The notes under the pieces were generated by a model, which was not told where the DNA came from, made no database searches, and was given only the letters and a program-made list of their open reading frames with translations. A stretch of DNA of 64,000 nt from Variovorax sp. KK3 (lineage in GTDB: Bacteria > Pseudomonadota > Gammaproteobacteria > Burkholderiales > Burkholderiaceae_C): positions 1 through 64,000 of the forward strand of contig NZ_LYVO01000005.1 of the NCBI RefSeq assembly GCF_001984055.1. The letters are read 5' to 3'. Shown in pieces: positions 40,689-55,354 of this stretch. The first letter of the stretch is position 1; each line of letters starts with the position of its first letter. The translations under genes were made by a program, and so were the position numbers.

Positions 40689-41098
40689 CCGCTCCCATCC
40701 AGAAAACCGATGCCGAATGGAAGGCCGTGCTGGCCGAGAAAGGCGCCGAGCCCGGCGCCTTCGAGATCACGCGGCACGCCGCCACCGAGCGCCCCTACAC
40801 CGGCAAGTACGAAGCCCACTGGGACGATGGCACCTACCACTGCATCAGCTGCGGCGCCAAGCTGTTCGAATCGGCCACCAAGTTCGATGCCGGCTGCGGC
40901 TGGCCCAGCTTTTCGCAGGAGGCCGTGCCCGGCGCCATTCGCAACATCGTCGACCGCTCGCACGGCATGGTGCGCACCGAGAACGTCTGCGCCAACTGCG
41001 GCGCCCACCTGGGCCACGTGTTCCCCGACGGCCCGACCGAGACCGGCCTGCGCTACTGCATGAATTCGGCCTCGCTCGAATTCCAGAAGAAGCCCTGA
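40685..41098 (+). CDS. msrB: Peptide-methionine (R)-S-oxide reductase MsrB
   Basis: A 137-residue repair enzyme that reduces methionine-R-sulfoxide in proteins using thioredoxin. Zinc ligands are Cys53/Cys56 ([11 protein letters not shown]) and Cys102/Cys105 ([13 protein letters not shown]), and the catalytic cysteine is Cys125 in [11 protein letters not shown]. It is a complete single-domain MsrB. It overlaps selO by ATGA, coupling two proteins linked to oxidative stress, and is followed within 8 bases by yciB. Confidence 0.97.
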   Translation: MTAPIQKTDAEWKAVLAEKGAEPGAFEITRHAATERPYTGKYEAHWDDGTYHCISCGAKLFESATKFDAGCGWPSFSQEAVPGAIRNIVDRSHGMVRTENVCANCGAHLGHVFPDGPTETGLRYCMNSASLEFQKKP

Positions 41099-41105
41099 AT
41101 CCACG

Positions 41106-41645
41106 ATGAAGATCCTTCTCGACTTCTTCCCGATCCTGCTGTTCTTCGGGGCCTTCAAGCTGTACGACATCTACACCGCCACCGGCGTCCTGATGGCGGC
41201 GACGGTGGTGCAGATGGGGATCATCTGGTTCAACGAGCGCAAGCTGGCGCCGATGCAGAAGGCGACGCTGGTGTTGATCCTGCTCTTCGGTTCGCTCACG
41301 CTGCTGCTGCACGACGATCGCTTCATCAAGTGGAAGCCGACCGCGCTTTACGGCGCGATGGCCGTGGCGCTGGCCGTGGCGCTGTGGGGGTTCAAGAAGA
41401 ACTTCCTCAAGATGCTGCTGGGTGCGCAGCTCGACCTGCCGCAGCAGATCTGGGGCCGCCTCAACGTCGCGTGGATCGCCTATTGCGTGTTCATGGCCGC
41501 CATCAACGGCTACGTCGCGGCCTACTTCAGCACCGAGGCCTGGGTCAACTTCAAGCTCTGGGGCTATGCGTTCCCGATCGTGTTCCTGGTGGCACAGGGG
41601 CTGTACATTTCGCCGCATCTGAAGTCGGACAAGCCCGTTGCGTAA
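41106..41645 (+). CDS. yciB: Inner membrane septation protein YciB (IspZ/IspA)
   Basis: A 179-residue inner-membrane protein with about five transmembrane helices. The start [19 protein letters not shown] and the middle [20 protein letters not shown] are typical of YciB, a protein linked to cell envelope synthesis and division. The N-terminal motif and length match the family. It lies between msrB and the BolA-like gene on the same strand. Confidence 0.95.
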   Translation: MKILLDFFPILLFFGAFKLYDIYTATGVLMAATVVQMGIIWFNERKLAPMQKATLVLILLFGSLTLLLHDDRFIKWKPTALYGAMAVALAVALWGFKKNFLKMLLGAQLDLPQQIWGRLNVAWIAYCVFMAAINGYVAAYFSTEAWVNFKLWGYAFPIVFLVAQGLYISPHLKSDKPVA

Positions 41646-41663
41646 GCGCCGCACGAGTGTTGC

Positions 41664-41927
41664 ATGAGCCTCCCCACTACTGCCGATCTCGAAGCCCGCC
41701 TGCGTGCGACGCTGTCCCCGACCACGCTCGAAGTGATCGACGAAAGCGCCTCGCACGCCGGCCATGCCGGCGCCAATGCCGAGGGCTACGGCACCCATTT
41801 CCGGGTGCGCATCGCCTCCCCCTTGTTCGAAGGAAAGCCCCGCGTGGCGCGACATCGCCTTGTGTATGATGCGCTGCAACTTTTCATCGCACAGGGCCTT
41901 CACGCCATCGCCATCGAGACGCTTTGA
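41664..41927 (+). CDS. BolA family protein
   Basis: An 87-residue BolA-fold protein with the core HAGANAEGYGTHFRVRI and the C-terminal HRLVYDALQLFIAQGLHAIAIET, including the conserved histidine regions. BolA proteins pair with monothiol glutaredoxins in Fe-S cluster handling and influence morphology. It lies 18 bases after yciB and 48 bases before the PPIase, in the order yciB-bolA-ppiC seen in related bacteria. Confidence 0.93.
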   Translation: MSLPTTADLEARLRATLSPTTLEVIDESASHAGHAGANAEGYGTHFRVRIASPLFEGKPRVARHRLVYDALQLFIAQGLHAIAIETL

Positions 41928-41975
41928 AGCGCTTTGTTTCCCGCCCGGTCGGGCGGTAGAAAGTACCCTCCCCCT

Positions 41976-42755
41976 ATGAAGAAACACCTCCTGCAGGCCG
42001 CAGCAGCCGCCACCCTTCTCGCTGCCATTCCCGCCTTTGCGCAGAACGCCGCCATCGTCAACGGCAAGCCGGTGCCCAAGGCGCGCATGGACGTGCTGGC
42101 CCAGCAGCTGGCCGCCTCCGGCCGGCCCGTCACGCCCGAGATGCAGGGGCAGCTGCGCGAGGAAGTGGTCGCCCGCGAGATCTTCATGCAAGAGGCGCAG
42201 AAGCAGGGGCTCGACGCCACCGACGATTACAGGAACCAGCTCGAACTCGCCCGCCAGGCCATCCTGATCCGCCAGCTCTTCGAGAACTACCGCAAGACCA
42301 ATGCGGTGTCCGACGCCGATGCCCAGGCCGAATACGACAAGTTCGTCGCGGCCAACGGCGGCAAGGAATACAAGGCCCGCCACATCCTGGTCGAGAAGGA
42401 AGACCAGGCCCAGAAGATCCTGGCCGACCTCAAGAAGGGTGCCAAGTTCGAAGACCTCGCCAAGAAGCAGAGCAAGGACCCGGGCTCCGGCGCCAACGGC
42501 GGCGACCTCGACTGGGCCGCACCGGCCAGCTTCGTGCCCGAGTTCTCCGAGGCGATGATCAAGCTCAAGAAGGGCGAAACCACGCCGGCACCTGTGAAGT
42601 CGCAGTTCGGCTACCACATCATCCGTGTCGACGACATCCGTCAGGCCCAGTTGCCGAAGCTCGAAGAGGTCAAGCCGCAGATCGTGCAGCAGTTGCAGCA
42701 GCAGAAGCTGCAGAAGTACCAGGAAGACCTTCGAGCCAAGGCGAAGGTCGAGTAA
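41976..42755 (+). CDS. Periplasmic parvulin-type peptidyl-prolyl isomerase
   Basis: A 259-residue PpiC-type isomerase. A Sec signal peptide (about 1-22, ending PAFA-Q) is followed by a SurA-like N-terminal helical part and a rotamase domain at about 125-220 (KARHILVEKEDQAQKILADL, GGDLDWAAPASFVPEFSEAM, SQFGYHIIRVDD). It assists folding of exported proteins. The ATG at 41976 begins the signal peptide; a few upstream in-frame codons are not part of it. A bidirectional terminator follows. Confidence 0.94.
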   Translation: MKKHLLQAAAAATLLAAIPAFAQNAAIVNGKPVPKARMDVLAQQLAASGRPVTPEMQGQLREEVVAREIFMQEAQKQGLDATDDYRNQLELARQAILIRQLFENYRKTNAVSDADAQAEYDKFVAANGGKEYKARHILVEKEDQAQKILADLKKGAKFEDLAKKQSKDPGSGANGGDLDWAAPASFVPEFSEAMIKLKKGETTPAPVKSQFGYHIIRVDDIRQAQLPKLEEVKPQIVQQLQQQKLQKYQEDLRAKAKVE

Positions 42756-42786
42756 AAGAGCGCTCCCTGAGGTGCTCCCAAGCAAG

Positions 42787-42810
42787 AAAAAGCGGCCGAG
42801 GCCGCTTTTT
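42787..42810. terminator. Bidirectional Rho-independent terminator
   Basis: AGCGGCC and GGCCGCT form a GC-rich stem flanked by four A residues on one side and four T residues on the other, which extends the stem and provides U-tracts on both strands. It lies between the convergent PPIase and purL genes and fits termination of both. Confidence 0.88.
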
Positions 42811-42828
42811 CTGTTTAGCGTCGTTGAA

Positions 42829-45800
42829 TCAACCGACCCACTTGCGCGCATTGCGCCAGATGCGCATCCACGGGCTGAACGCGCTGTTGTCGCCCGAGGT
42901 CCAGCTCATCTGGATGTTGCGGAACACGCGCTCCGGGTGCGGCATCAACGCGGTGAAGCGGCCATCGGCGGTGGTCACCGAGGTCAGGCCGCCGGCGCTG
43001 CCGTTGGGGTTGAAGGGGTAACGCTCGGTGGCTGCGCCGTGGTTGTCGATGAAGCGCATCGCGGCGATGGCTTTCGAGGCGTCGCCGCGGTGCTTGAAGT
43101 TGGCGTAGCCCTCGCCGTGCGCCACCGCGATGGGCAGGCGGCTGCCGGCCATGCCGGCGAAGAAAAGGCTCGGTGAATCGAGCACCTCGACCATCGACAG
43201 GCGTGCCTCGAAGCGCTCGCTCTGATTGGTGGTGAAGCGCGGCCAGGCCTCGGCGCCAGGGATGATGTCGGCCAGCTCGGCGAACATCTGGCAGCCGTTG
43301 CACACGCCGAGCCCGAAGGTGTCGCCGCGGCCGAAGAAGGCCTTGAACTGCTCCGACAGGCGCGGGTTGAAGGTGATGCTGCGTGCCCAGCCGATGCCGG
43401 CCCCCAGCGTGTCGCCGTAGCTGAAGCCGCCGCAGGCCACCACGCCCTTGAAATCGGCCAGGTTCGCCCTGCCCGTCTGCAGGTCGGTCATGTGGACGTC
43501 GAAGGATTCGAAGCCCGCCTCGTGGAAGGTGTAGGCCATTTCCACGTGCGAGTTGACGCCCTGCTCCCGCAGGATCGCCACGCGGGGCCGTGCGAGGTTG
43601 AGGAAGGGCGCGGCCACGTTGTCCTCGGCACCCGGTGCCAGGTGTACCTGTGCGCCCGGGTCCTGCGGATCGCCCGCCGCGGCGTGTTCGGCATCGGCGC
43701 AGTCGGGGTTGTCGCGCTCGCGGCAGATCTTCCAGCTGACGGCGTCCCACACCTGGTGCAGGTCGTGCAGGTCGGCGCTGAACACGGCCTTGGCATCGCG
43801 CCAGACCTCGACCTTGCCCTTGCCGGCATCGATGGCCGATGAAGCGGGCCGGGTCTTGCCGACGAAATGGCTGTGGGCGCTGAGGCCGTGGGTGCGCAGG
43901 GTCTGCATCACCTCGTTGCGTTCGGCCGTGCGCACCTGAAGCAGCATGCCCAGCTCTTCGTTGAAAAGCGCCTGGAGCGTGAGTTCCTCGCGCCGGGCGC
44001 TGACCTGGCCGGCCCAGTTCTTGGCATCGCCATACTCGGCACGGCTGTCGCTGATGCCGTCGCCTTCCGTCACCAGCAGGTCGACGTTGAGCGCGATGCC
44101 CACGTGGCCGGCGAAGGCCATCTCGCAGGCGGCAGCGAACAGGCCGCCGTCGCTGCGGTCGTGCATGGCGAGGATGCGGCCTTCGGCGCGCAGCGCGTTG
44201 ACCGCCGCGACCAGCTTCACCAGGTCTTGCGGATCGTCGAGGTCGGGCACTTGGTCGCCCGATTGATCGAGCGTCTGGGCCAGGATGCTGCCGGCCATGC
44301 GGCGTCGCCCGCGGCCCAGGTCGACCAGGACCAGCGTGGTGTCGGGTTCCGCTGCGTCGAGCTGCGGCGTGAGCGTGCCCCTCACGTCGGCAAGGGTGGC
44401 GAATGCAGTGACGATCAGGCTGACGGGCGAGCTGACTTTCTTCTGCGTTTCGCCATCGCGCCATTGGGTGCGCATCGACAGCGAATCCTTGCCGACGGGA
44501 ATCGAGATGCCGAGCGCCGGGCACAGCTCCATGCCGACAGCTTTGACGGTGTCATAGAGCGCGGCGTCTTCGCCGGGCTCGCCGCAGGCGGCCATCCAGT
44601 TGGCCGAGAGCTTGACGCGCGACAGGTCGATGGGCGCGGCCAGCAGGTTGGTGATGGCCTCCGCCACCGCCATGCGGCCCGATGCGGGCGCGTCGAGCGC
44701 AGCCAACGGCGTGCGCTCGCCCATGCTCATGGCCTCGCCGGCGAAGCCCTGGTAGTCGGCCAGCGTGACGGCGCAGTCGGCCACCGGCACTTGCCAGGGG
44801 CCGACCATCTGGTCGCGGTGGCTCAGGCCGCCGACGGTGCGGTCGCCGATGGTGACGAGGAAACGCTTGGAAGCGACCGTGGGGTGGGAGAGGACGTCGA
44901 TCGCGGCTTTTTGCAAGTCGATGCCGGTGAGGTCCAGCGGCTTGAATTGGCGGGTGATCGTGGCGACGTCGCGGAGCATTTTCGGAGGCTTGCCCAGCAG
45001 GACGTCCATGGGCATGTCGACGGGCGGGGTGAGGGGCGCCCCGTCCGCCACCACCAACTGCCGTTCCTCCGTCGCCACCCCCACCACCGCGAACGGGCAC
45101 CGTTCCCGCTCGCAGAACGCCTGGAACTGCGCCAGCGATTCCGGCGCGATGGCCAGCACATAGCGCTCCTGGCTCTCGTTGCACCAGATTTCCTTCGGCG
45201 CCAGGCCCGATTCCTCCAGCGGCACGGCGCCCAGGTCGAAGCGCGCGCCACGTCCGGCGTCGTTGGTCAGTTCAGGGAACGCATTGCTCAGCCCACCCGC
45301 GCCCACGTCGTGGATCGCCAGGATCGGATTCGCATCGCCCTGCTGCCAGCAATGGTTGATGACTTCCTGCGCACGCCGCTCGATCTCGGGATTGCCACGC
45401 TGCACCGAATCGAAATCGAGCTCCGCGGCATTGGCGCCCGTGGCCATGGAACTGGCCGCGCTGCCGCCCATGCCGATGCGCATGCCCGGCCCGCCGAGTT
45501 GGATCAGCAAGGTGCCTGCGGGAAAGCGGATCTTCTTCGTCTGACCCGCGTCGATGCTGCCCAGGCCGCCCGCGATCATGATCGGCTTGTGGTAGCCGCG
45601 CTGCAGCGTGTCGCGGTCGCTCGCCACCGACTGCTCGTATTCGCGAAAGTAGCCCAGCAGGTTAGGCCGGCCGAACTCGTTGTTGAAGGCGGCGCCGCCC
45701 AACGGGCCCTCGGTCATGATCTGCAAAGGGCTGGCAATGTGCTCGGGCTTGCCGTAGCTGCCGGCGTCGGGCCAGAGCTTCGACACGGTGAAGCCGGTGA

Positions 45801-46857
45801 GGCCGGCTTTCGGCTTGGAGCCGCGGCCGGTGGCGCCCTCGTCGCGGATTTCGCCGCCTGCGCCGGTCGACGCACCCGGAAAGGGCGAGATCGCGGTCGG
45901 GTGGTTGTGCGTCTCGACCTTCATCAGCACATGGCCGAGCGCGTCGCGCTTTTCGTAGCGGTTGGCATCCATGGCGGGCACGAAGCGCTCGATCTGCGTC
46001 CCTTCCATGATCGACGCGTTGTCGGCATAGGCCACCACCGTGTGCTGCGGGTTCTGCCTCTCGGTATTGCGGATCATCGAGAACAGGCTCTGCGGCTGCG
46101 GCTGCCCGTCGATCACGAAGTCGGCGTTGAAGATCTTGTGCCGGCAGTGTTCGCTGTTGGCCTGCGCGAACATCATGAGTTCGACGTCGCTGGGGTCGCG
46201 GCCGAGACGCGTGAAGGCGTCGACCAGGTAATCGATCTCGTCCTCGGCCAGGGCCAGGCCGAACTGGGTGTTGGCCTCCACGAGCGCGGCGCGCCCGCCA
46301 CCCTGCACGTCGACATGGGCCATCGCCTGGCTCGGCAGTTCGGCGAACAAGGCGGCGGCCTGGTCCACGCCGGGCAGCACCGATTCGGTCATGCGGTCGT
46401 GCAGCAGCGCGGCCACGGCCACCAACCGGTCGCCGTCGAGCACCGGCGCCTTGCCCAGCAAGGGCGCCTTCATCGCGACGTGGTACTGCGTCACTCGCTC
46501 GACGCGGCGCAGCGCCAGGCCGCAGTTGTGGGCGATGTCGGTGGCCTTCGACGCCCAGGGCGAGACCGTGCCCAGGCGCGGCGTGACGACCAGCGCGGCC
46601 GTGGCCTTGGCAGGCGCCTCGAAGGGCTCCCCGTACGTCAGCAGCGCCGCGAAGCGCTCGCGCTCGGCGCCTTCCAGCGTGTGGTCGGTGGCCACCAGGT
46701 GAACGAAGCGGGCCGAGATGGCCTCGATGCGCGGCTCGATCGCCTGCAGGCGGGGCAACAGTTGCCGGGCCCGGAAGCCGCCGAGTGCGCTGCCGCCCTC
46801 GAAGAAGGTCACCACCGGGGCGACGGGATGGGAAGGCGCATTGAGGGGCAACGTCAC
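42829..46857 (-). CDS. purL: Phosphoribosylformylglycinamidine synthase (PurL, single-chain)
   Basis: A 1342-residue large-type FGAM synthase, which converts FGAR, glutamine and ATP to FGAM in purine synthesis. From the N-terminus: a PurS-like region ([20 protein letters not shown]), the synthase domains ([40 protein letters not shown] split across the ATP site) and a C-terminal glutamine amidotransferase ([13 protein letters not shown] with [17 protein letters not shown] holding the nucleophile Cys). The start is a GTG at 46857, which gives a protein beginning VTLPLNAP; no ATG occurs near it. Length fits the E. coli enzyme (1295). It is divergent from map. Confidence 0.95.
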   Translation of the reverse strand: MTLPLNAPSHPVAPVVTFFEGGSALGGFRARQLLPRLQAIEPRIEAISARFVHLVATDHTLEGAERERFAALLTYGEPFEAPAKATAALVVTPRLGTVSPWASKATDIAHNCGLALRRVERVTQYHVAMKAPLLGKAPVLDGDRLVAVAALLHDRMTESVLPGVDQAAALFAELPSQAMAHVDVQGGGRAALVEANTQFGLALAEDEIDYLVDAFTRLGRDPSDVELMMFAQANSEHCRHKIFNADFVIDGQPQPQSLFSMIRNTERQNPQHTVVAYADNASIMEGTQIERFVPAMDANRYEKRDALGHVLMKVETHNHPTAISPFPGASTGAGGEIRDEGATGRGSKPKAGLTGFTVSKLWPDAGSYGKPEHIASPLQIMTEGPLGGAAFNNEFGRPNLLGYFREYEQSVASDRDTLQRGYHKPIMIAGGLGSIDAGQTKKIRFPAGTLLIQLGGPGMRIGMGGSAASSMATGANAAELDFDSVQRGNPEIERRAQEVINHCWQQGDANPILAIHDVGAGGLSNAFPELTNDAGRGARFDLGAVPLEESGLAPKEIWCNESQERYVLAIAPESLAQFQAFCERERCPFAVVGVATEERQLVVADGAPLTPPVDMPMDVLLGKPPKMLRDVATITRQFKPLDLTGIDLQKAAIDVLSHPTVASKRFLVTIGDRTVGGLSHRDQMVGPWQVPVADCAVTLADYQGFAGEAMSMGERTPLAALDAPASGRMAVAEAITNLLAAPIDLSRVKLSANWMAACGEPGEDAALYDTVKAVGMELCPALGISIPVGKDSLSMRTQWRDGETQKKVSSPVSLIVTAFATLADVRGTLTPQLDAAEPDTTLVLVDLGRGRRRMAGSILAQTLDQSGDQVPDLDDPQDLVKLVAAVNALRAEGRILAMHDRSDGGLFAAACEMAFAGHVGIALNVDLLVTEGDGISDSRAEYGDAKNWAGQVSARREELTLQALFNEELGMLLQVRTAERNEVMQTLRTHGLSAHSHFVGKTRPASSAIDAGKGKVEVWRDAKAVFSADLHDLHQVWDAVSWKICRERDNPDCADAEHAAAGDPQDPGAQVHLAPGAEDNVAAPFLNLARPRVAILREQGVNSHVEMAYTFHEAGFESFDVHMTDLQTGRANLADFKGVVACGGFSYGDTLGAGIGWARSITFNPRLSEQFKAFFGRGDTFGLGVCNGCQMFAELADIIPGAEAWPRFTTNQSERFEARLSMVEVLDSPSLFFAGMAGSRLPIAVAHGEGYANFKHRGDASKAIAAMRFIDNHGAATERYPFNPNGSAGGLTSVTTADGRFTALMPHPERVFRNIQMSWTSGDNSAFSPWMRIWRNARKWVG

Positions 46858-46977
46858 GGTCGGAATCGGCCTGCGGGCCGGGTTGGGAATCCAGATCAGA
46901 TGAGGCGGCGGCCGCTGACTGGGGCCATCCGCGTGAACCGGGCATTTTAGCGAGGGCGATGGGATAATTCCGGCCCT

Positions 46978-47802
46978 ATGAGCATCACCTACAAAGACGC
47001 CGAGGGCGTGGCCGGCATGCGCAATGCGTGCCGCCTCGCATCCGAAGTGCTGGACTACCTGACTCCGCACGTGAAACCCGGTGTGACCACCAACGAGATC
47101 GACAAGCTCGCCCACGACTACATCACGCAGGTCCAGGGCGGGATTCCCGCACCACTCAACTACATGGGCGCCTCCAGCGTGCCCTACCCCAAGTCCATCT
47201 GCACCTCGGTCAACCACGTGGTGTGCCACGGCATCCCCAACGACAAGCCGCTCAAGAAGGGCGACGTGGTCAACATCGACGTCACGGTCATCAAGGACGG
47301 CTGGCACGGCGACACCAGCCGCATGTTCGTGGTGGGCGACGCCTCCATCGCAGCCAAGCGCCTGTGCACGCTGACCTACGAGGCCATGTGGCACGGCATC
47401 GTCAAGGTGAAGCCCGGCGCCCACCTGGGCGACATCGGCTTCGCGATCCAGCGCTTCGCCGAAAGCAACGGCTTTTCGGTGGTGCGCGAGTTCTGCGGCC
47501 ACGGCATCGGCCGCGGCTTTCACGAAGAGCCGCAGGTACTGCACTACGGCAAGCCCGGCACGCTCGACGAACTGAAGCCCGGCATGACCTTCACCATCGA
47601 GCCGATGATCAACGCCGGCAAGCGCGACATCAAAGAAGATGCCAAGGGCGGCCAGTACGACGGCTGGACCATCGTCACGCGCGACCACTCGCTGTCGGCC
47701 CAATGGGAGCACACGGTGCTGGTCACCGAAACCGGCTACGAAGTGCTCACGCTGTCCGCCGGCAGCCCGCCGCCGCCCGCCTTCGCCAGCGCGTCGGCTT
47801 GA
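46978..47802 (+). CDS. map: Methionine aminopeptidase, type I
   Basis: A 274-residue enzyme that removes the N-terminal methionine of new proteins. The metal ligands are Asp101, Asp112, His175, Glu208 and Glu244, in [34 protein letters not shown] and WEHTVL; His84 (CHGIP) is also conserved. Length is slightly longer than E. coli (264) because of a Pro/Ala tail. It is followed by glnD with a 29-base gap. Confidence 0.97.
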   Translation: MSITYKDAEGVAGMRNACRLASEVLDYLTPHVKPGVTTNEIDKLAHDYITQVQGGIPAPLNYMGASSVPYPKSICTSVNHVVCHGIPNDKPLKKGDVVNIDVTVIKDGWHGDTSRMFVVGDASIAAKRLCTLTYEAMWHGIVKVKPGAHLGDIGFAIQRFAESNGFSVVREFCGHGIGRGFHEEPQVLHYGKPGTLDELKPGMTFTIEPMINAGKRDIKEDAKGGQYDGWTIVTRDHSLSAQWEHTVLVTETGYEVLTLSAGSPPPPAFASASA

Positions 47803-47831
47803 AGCCGCAGTTCGGCCTCCGGAAGGCTGCC

Positions 47832-50420
47832 ATGGTCGACCTCCCGTCGTTGCGCGATGCCTACCGCACGCACAAGCTGGCGCTGTACGACCAGGCACGC
47901 AGCGCCCGTGCGCCCACGCGCAGCGTCCACACGGTGCTGCGCCAGCTGGCCGCGCTGGCCGACGAAGCGCTCAATGCGCTGTGGGAAGACGCAGGCTTCG
48001 GCAACCGGCTCGCGCTGGTGGCGGTCGGCGGCTTCGGTCGCGGCGAGCTGTTTCCGTATTCCGACGTCGACGTGCTGCTGCTCCTGCCGCCCGACCATGC
48101 CGAAGACGTGGACCCGGCGCGCATCGAGTCGTTCATCGGCCAGTGCTGGGACGCGGGCCTGGAAATCGGCTCGAGCGTACGCACGCTGGACGAATGCCTG
48201 GCCGAGGCCGCCAAGGACGTCACGGTGCAGACCTCGCTTCTCGAGTCCCGCCTGGTCGCTGGCGACAAGAAGCTGTACACCAACTTCCGCAAGAGCTTCT
48301 GCGCCGCCATCGACCCGCGCGCCTTCTTCGAGGCCAAGTCGCAGGAGATGCGCCACCGGCACCAGAAGTTCGAGAACACACCCTACGCGCTCGAGCCCAA
48401 CTGCAAGGAATCGCCCGGCGGCTTGCGCGACCTGCAGACCATCCTCTGGGTCGCCAAGGCGGCAGGCTTCGGCAAGCGATGGGACGACCTCGCGAAGAAC
48501 GGCCTGGCCACTGCCTTCGAAGTGCAGCAGATCAAGCGTAACGAAGCGCTGCTGGGCCTGATTCGCGCCCGCCTGCACGTGATCGCCGGTCGGCGCGAAG
48601 ATCGCCTGGTGTTCGACCTGCAGGTGGCGGTGGCCGCCACCTTCGGCTACGTGAGCGAGTCGCAGCGCAAGGCCAGCGAGGCGCTGATGCGCCGCTACTA
48701 CTGGGCGGCCAAGGCAGTGACCCAGCTCAACCAGATCCTGATGCTCAACATCGCCGAGCGCCTTTACCCGCAGGAAGACCAGGCGACGCGCATCAACGAC
48801 CGCTTCTTCGAGAAGGGCGGCCTGATCGAGGTGGCGAGCGACGACCTGTACCTGCAGGACCCGCACGCCATCCTGGAGACCTTTCTGCTCTTCCAGAAGA
48901 CCATCGGCGTCACCGGCCTGTCGGCGCGCACGCTGCGGGCGCTCTACAACGCGCGCCACGTGATGGACAGCAAGTTCCGCAACGACCGCGTGAACCATGC
49001 GACCTTCATGCGCATCCTGCTGGAGCCGCGGGGCATCACGCATGCCTTCAGGCTGATGAACCAGACGTCGGTGCTGGGCCGCTACCTGCGCGTGTTCCGC
49101 AGCATCGTCGGGCAGATGCAGCACGACCTGTTCCACGTGTACACGGTCGACCAGCACATCCTGATGGTGCTGCGCAACGTGCGTCGCTTCTTCATCGTCG
49201 AACACGCGCATGAGTACCCGTTCCTGTCGCAGCTGGCGGGCGGATGGGACAAGCCGTGGATCCTGTACATCGCCGCGCTCTTCCACGACATCGCCAAGGG
49301 CCGCGGCGGCGACCACTCCGAGCTGGGCTCGCGCGACGTGCGCCGCTTCTGCCGCCAGCACGAGATTCCGCGCGAAGACACCAAGTTGATCGAGTTCCTG
49401 GTGTCGGCGCACCTGGTGATGAGCCAGGTCGCGCAGAAGCAGGACCTGAGCGATCCGGAGGTCATCGCGGCCTTCGCGCAGCGCGTGGGCAACGAGCGCT
49501 ACTTGACCGCCCTGTACCTGCTGACCGTGGCCGACATCCGCGGCACCTCGCCCCGCGTGTGGAACGCCTGGAAGGGCAAGCTGCTGGAAGACCTGTACCG
49601 ATACACGCTGCGCGCCCTCGGCGGCCGCATGCCCGACCCCGGCGCGGAAGTCGAGGCACGAAAGCGCGAAGCGCTGGTGCAGCTCGCGCTGCACGCGCAG
49701 CCCTTCGAGGCCAACAAGGCGCTGTGGGAGACGCTGGACGTGGGCTATTTCGTGCGCCACGACGCCTCGGAGATCGCCTGGCACACCAAGCAGCTGTCGC
49801 GCCACGTGCCGCCGCGCAACGTGCCCGTCGACCCGCAGACGCCGGCGGTCGTGCGTGCCCGCATCTCGCCGGTGGGCGAAGGGCTGCAGGTGGTCGTCTA
49901 CACGCCCGACCAGCCCGACCTGTTCGCGCGCATCTGCGGCTACTTCGACCAGTCTTCGTTCAGCATCCTCGATGCCAAGGTCCACACCACCTCCAACGGC
50001 TATGCGCTCGACACCTTCCAGGTGGTCGCCACCTTCATCCCCGAGCACTACCGCGACCTGATCAACATGGTCGAGAGCGGCCTGGCCAAGACGCTCGACG
50101 ACGCCGGCCCCCTGCCCTCGCCGAGCAAGGGCCGCGTGTCGCGCCGGGTGCGCAGTTTTCCGATCAAGCCGCGGGTCAGCCTGCTGCCCGACGACAAGGC
50201 GCAGCGCTGGCTTCTCAACATTTCGGCGAGCGACCGCGCAGGGCTGCTGTATTCGGTGGCACGCGTGCTGGCGCGGCACCACCTGAACCTGCAGCTCGCC
50301 AAGGTGACGACCCTGGGCGAGCGGGTGGAAGACACCTTCCTGATCAGCGGCCCCGAACTGCAGGGCCAGCGTGCGCAGGCCAGCATCGAGACCGAGCTGC
50401 TCGAAGCCCTGGCCGCCTGA
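47832..50420 (+). CDS. glnD: Bifunctional [protein-PII] uridylyltransferase / UMP-removing enzyme GlnD
   Basis: An 862-residue nitrogen sensor that uridylylates PII when glutamine is low and removes UMP when it is high. A nucleotidyltransferase domain has [18 protein letters not shown] (about 65-82). An HD phosphohydrolase domain has [17 protein letters not shown] (about 482). Two ACT domains begin near 686 ([19 protein letters not shown]) and 794 ([19 protein letters not shown]). The ATG at 47832 starts the conserved [11 protein letters not shown] part. It probably shares transcription with map. Confidence 0.96.
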   Translation: MVDLPSLRDAYRTHKLALYDQARSARAPTRSVHTVLRQLAALADEALNALWEDAGFGNRLALVAVGGFGRGELFPYSDVDVLLLLPPDHAEDVDPARIESFIGQCWDAGLEIGSSVRTLDECLAEAAKDVTVQTSLLESRLVAGDKKLYTNFRKSFCAAIDPRAFFEAKSQEMRHRHQKFENTPYALEPNCKESPGGLRDLQTILWVAKAAGFGKRWDDLAKNGLATAFEVQQIKRNEALLGLIRARLHVIAGRREDRLVFDLQVAVAATFGYVSESQRKASEALMRRYYWAAKAVTQLNQILMLNIAERLYPQEDQATRINDRFFEKGGLIEVASDDLYLQDPHAILETFLLFQKTIGVTGLSARTLRALYNARHVMDSKFRNDRVNHATFMRILLEPRGITHAFRLMNQTSVLGRYLRVFRSIVGQMQHDLFHVYTVDQHILMVLRNVRRFFIVEHAHEYPFLSQLAGGWDKPWILYIAALFHDIAKGRGGDHSELGSRDVRRFCRQHEIPREDTKLIEFLVSAHLVMSQVAQKQDLSDPEVIAAFAQRVGNERYLTALYLLTVADIRGTSPRVWNAWKGKLLEDLYRYTLRALGGRMPDPGAEVEARKREALVQLALHAQPFEANKALWETLDVGYFVRHDASEIAWHTKQLSRHVPPRNVPVDPQTPAVVRARISPVGEGLQVVVYTPDQPDLFARICGYFDQSSFSILDAKVHTTSNGYALDTFQVVATFIPEHYRDLINMVESGLAKTLDDAGPLPSPSKGRVSRRVRSFPIKPRVSLLPDDKAQRWLLNISASDRAGLLYSVARVLARHHLNLQLAKVTTLGERVEDTFLISGPELQGQRAQASIETELLEALAA

Positions 50421-50511
50421 GCCTGACCCGGCTTCTGCGGGTGCATCGCGTCGTGCCGGCGCGGAATCGAACACAATCGCCCCTGTTTTTAACAACAGAA
50501 AGGCTTTCGAC

Positions 50512-50916
50512 ATGATCCGTTCCGACGACACCGGCAAGTTCATCCTGCGGGTGGCCCTGGGTATCCTGATCCTGATGCACGGCGTCGCCAAGATCAGCAG
50601 TGGCGTGGGCTTCGTGTCCAACATGCTGGCATCACACGGCCTGCCGGGTGTGCTGGCCTACGGGGTCTACGTCGGTGAGATCGTGGCACCCGTGCTGCTG
50701 ATCATCGGGCTCTACACCCGGCCGGCCGCGTGGATCGTGGTCATCAACATGCTGGTCGCGGTCTGGCTCGTCCACATGAAGCAGATCGGCATGATCAACA
50801 AGAACGGCGGCTGGGAGCTGGAGCTCCAGGGCATGTACTTCTTCAGCGCGCTCGCCGTCGCCTTCCTGGGCGCCGGCCGCTTCAGCGTCGGCGGCACCGG
50901 CGGCAAGTACAACTGA
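50512..50916 (+). CDS. DoxX family membrane protein
   Basis: A 134-residue inner-membrane protein of the DoxX family, with four predicted helices. It starts MIRSDDTGKFILRVALGIL, carries LMHGVAKISSG in the first helix region, and ends with FFSALAVAFLGAGRFSV. Members are often linked to thiol or oxidative stress, but the function is not firm. The ATG has AAAGG about 8 bases upstream. It is convergent with def. Confidence 0.9.
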   Translation: MIRSDDTGKFILRVALGILILMHGVAKISSGVGFVSNMLASHGLPGVLAYGVYVGEIVAPVLLIIGLYTRPAAWIVVINMLVAVWLVHMKQIGMINKNGGWELELQGMYFFSALAVAFLGAGRFSVGGTGGKYN

Positions 50917-50921
50917 ACTTC

Positions 50922-50951
50922 GACGACCGACCCGACAGAGGGTCAGTCGTC
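50922..50951. terminator. Stem-loop at the convergent ends of doxX and def
   Basis: GACGACCGACCC and GGGTCAGTCGTC form a 12-base stem around a 6-base loop, with one imperfect pair that becomes G-U on the minus strand. It overlaps the def stop codon. No long U-tract follows, so it is a possible terminator or 3'-end stabiliser rather than a classical one. Confidence 0.45.
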
Positions 50952-51482
50952 CTCGGCTGCATCGAGGCCCGGAAACAGGATCTCGGTGTAGCCGAAGCGG
51001 GAGAAGTCCCGCACGCGCATGGGGTAGAGCTTGCCCAGCAGGTGGTCCACCTCGTGCTGCACCACCCTCGCGTGGAAGCCACTCACGGTTCGGTCGATCG
51101 GGTCGCCGTACAGGTCGAAGCCGGTGTAGCGGATGTTGGCGAAGCGCGGCACTACGCCGCGCAGGCCTGGCACCGACAGGCAGCCTTCCCAGCCCTCTTC
51201 TTCCTCTTCGCCGATCGGCGTGATGATCGGGTTGAGCAGCACCGTGCGCGGCACGATGGGCGCATCGGGGTAGCGCGGATTCACGGTGTCGGTGCCGAAG
51301 ATGACGAGCTGCTGATCGACGCCGATCTGCGGCGCCGCAAGTCCGGCGCCGTTGACGGCATGCATCGTCTCGAACATGTCGCGCACCAGCAGGTGCAGCT
51401 CGTCGGTGTCGAAGGCGGCGACCGGCTGCGCGATGCGCAGCAGCCGGGGGTCGCCCATCTTGAGGATCTCGCGTACCGTCAT
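50943..51482 (-). CDS. def: Peptide deformylase
   Basis: A 179-residue metalloenzyme that removes the formyl group from N-terminal methionine. The three motifs are intact: [10 protein letters not shown] (45-54), EGCLS (99-103, metal ligand Cys101) and HEVDH (143-147). Residues 91-97 carry an acidic run. It acts just before methionine aminopeptidase, which is encoded about 3 kb away, though on the other strand. Confidence 0.97.
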   Translation of the reverse strand: MTVREILKMGDPRLLRIAQPVAAFDTDELHLLVRDMFETMHAVNGAGLAAPQIGVDQQLVIFGTDTVNPRYPDAPIVPRTVLLNPIITPIGEEEEEGWEGCLSVPGLRGVVPRFANIRYTGFDLYGDPIDRTVSGFHARVVQHEVDHLLGKLYPMRVRDFSRFGYTEILFPGLDAAEDD

Positions 51483-51531
51483 GCGGCGATTATCACCAGG
51501 GTCGGTGATGCCGCGCCCTTGCCGGGGGCGA

Positions 51532-51960
51532 TCAGGGAGGCGTCTGGTTGCGCGAGTCGGGCGAGCTCAGCATGCGGTTGATTTCCTGCCTGCTGCGGCC
51601 CGGCGGCACTGGCACGATGTTGCCTGCGACGCCCGTGCGCGGCCCGGCGCCAGGTGGTGGCGGAGGAGACGGGAGGGCGACACCAGGACCTGGGCGCCCA
51701 TTCCAGCCAGGACGATAGCCTGGATGCGGGTACTGGCCGGGCCGGCCGTAGTAATAGGGGGCGGGATAGCGCGGCCGCGAGTAGTAGCCACCGCTGTATC
51801 CACCATCGATATACACATTGGGCTGAACCACGGCCGGACCCGGGTCCACGTAGTACGGGTCGGAATACCCATAGGAGCCCGGTACCGCCACGCAGCCGCC
51901 CAGCAAGACCGCACCACCGAGTACAGCGGAGATTCCCCAAAGACGACGAGACTTGATCAT
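51532..51960 (-). CDS. Small proline/glycine/tyrosine-rich lipoprotein
   Basis: A 142-residue predicted lipoprotein: signal part [19 protein letters not shown] then lipobox LGGC, so Cys near residue 23 would be lipidated. The mature part is rich in Gly, Tyr and Pro (for example [32 protein letters not shown]) and has a charged end. I do not know a family for certain; similar Pro/Tyr-rich lipoproteins are common in Burkholderiales. The ATG at 51960 starts the signal peptide. A tandem 10-base repeat lies about 35 bases upstream. Confidence 0.75.
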   Translation of the reverse strand: MIKSRRLWGISAVLGGAVLLGGCVAVPGSYGYSDPYYVDPGPAVVQPNVYIDGGYSGGYYSRPRYPAPYYYGRPGQYPHPGYRPGWNGRPGPGVALPSPPPPPGAGPRTGVAGNIVPVPPGRSRQEINRMLSSPDSRNQTPP

Positions 51961-51993
51961 GTTGGACTCCTGGTCGGCATTGCCGAATTCGAA

Positions 51994-52013
51994 CACCTGA
52001 CGTCACCTGACGT
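51994..52013. repeat. Tandem 10-base direct repeat upstream of lipoprotein gene
   Basis: CACCTGACGT occurs twice back to back, directly upstream of the lipoprotein gene. It could be a regulator-binding site or a chance duplication. The repeat is exact; its function is unknown. Confidence 0.5.
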
Positions 52014-52130
52014 GGGACTGCGTTTCGACCACTGTCGTTCAACGCCCGTCTTCAACGCACCTTGTAGACCCTGTTGACTTCTCCTGCATGAAGCTGCGTA
52101 ACGGCCGGTAAAGCTGTTCCGCCGACAGGG

Positions 52131-55345
<3,215 letters not shown>

Positions 55346-55354
55346 CACCGCGGG

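Noticed and set aside
44552..46945. Long alternative frames within purL
   Set aside because: They overlap conserved purL motifs in the correct frame and have low-complexity Arg/Ala/Gly-rich translations.
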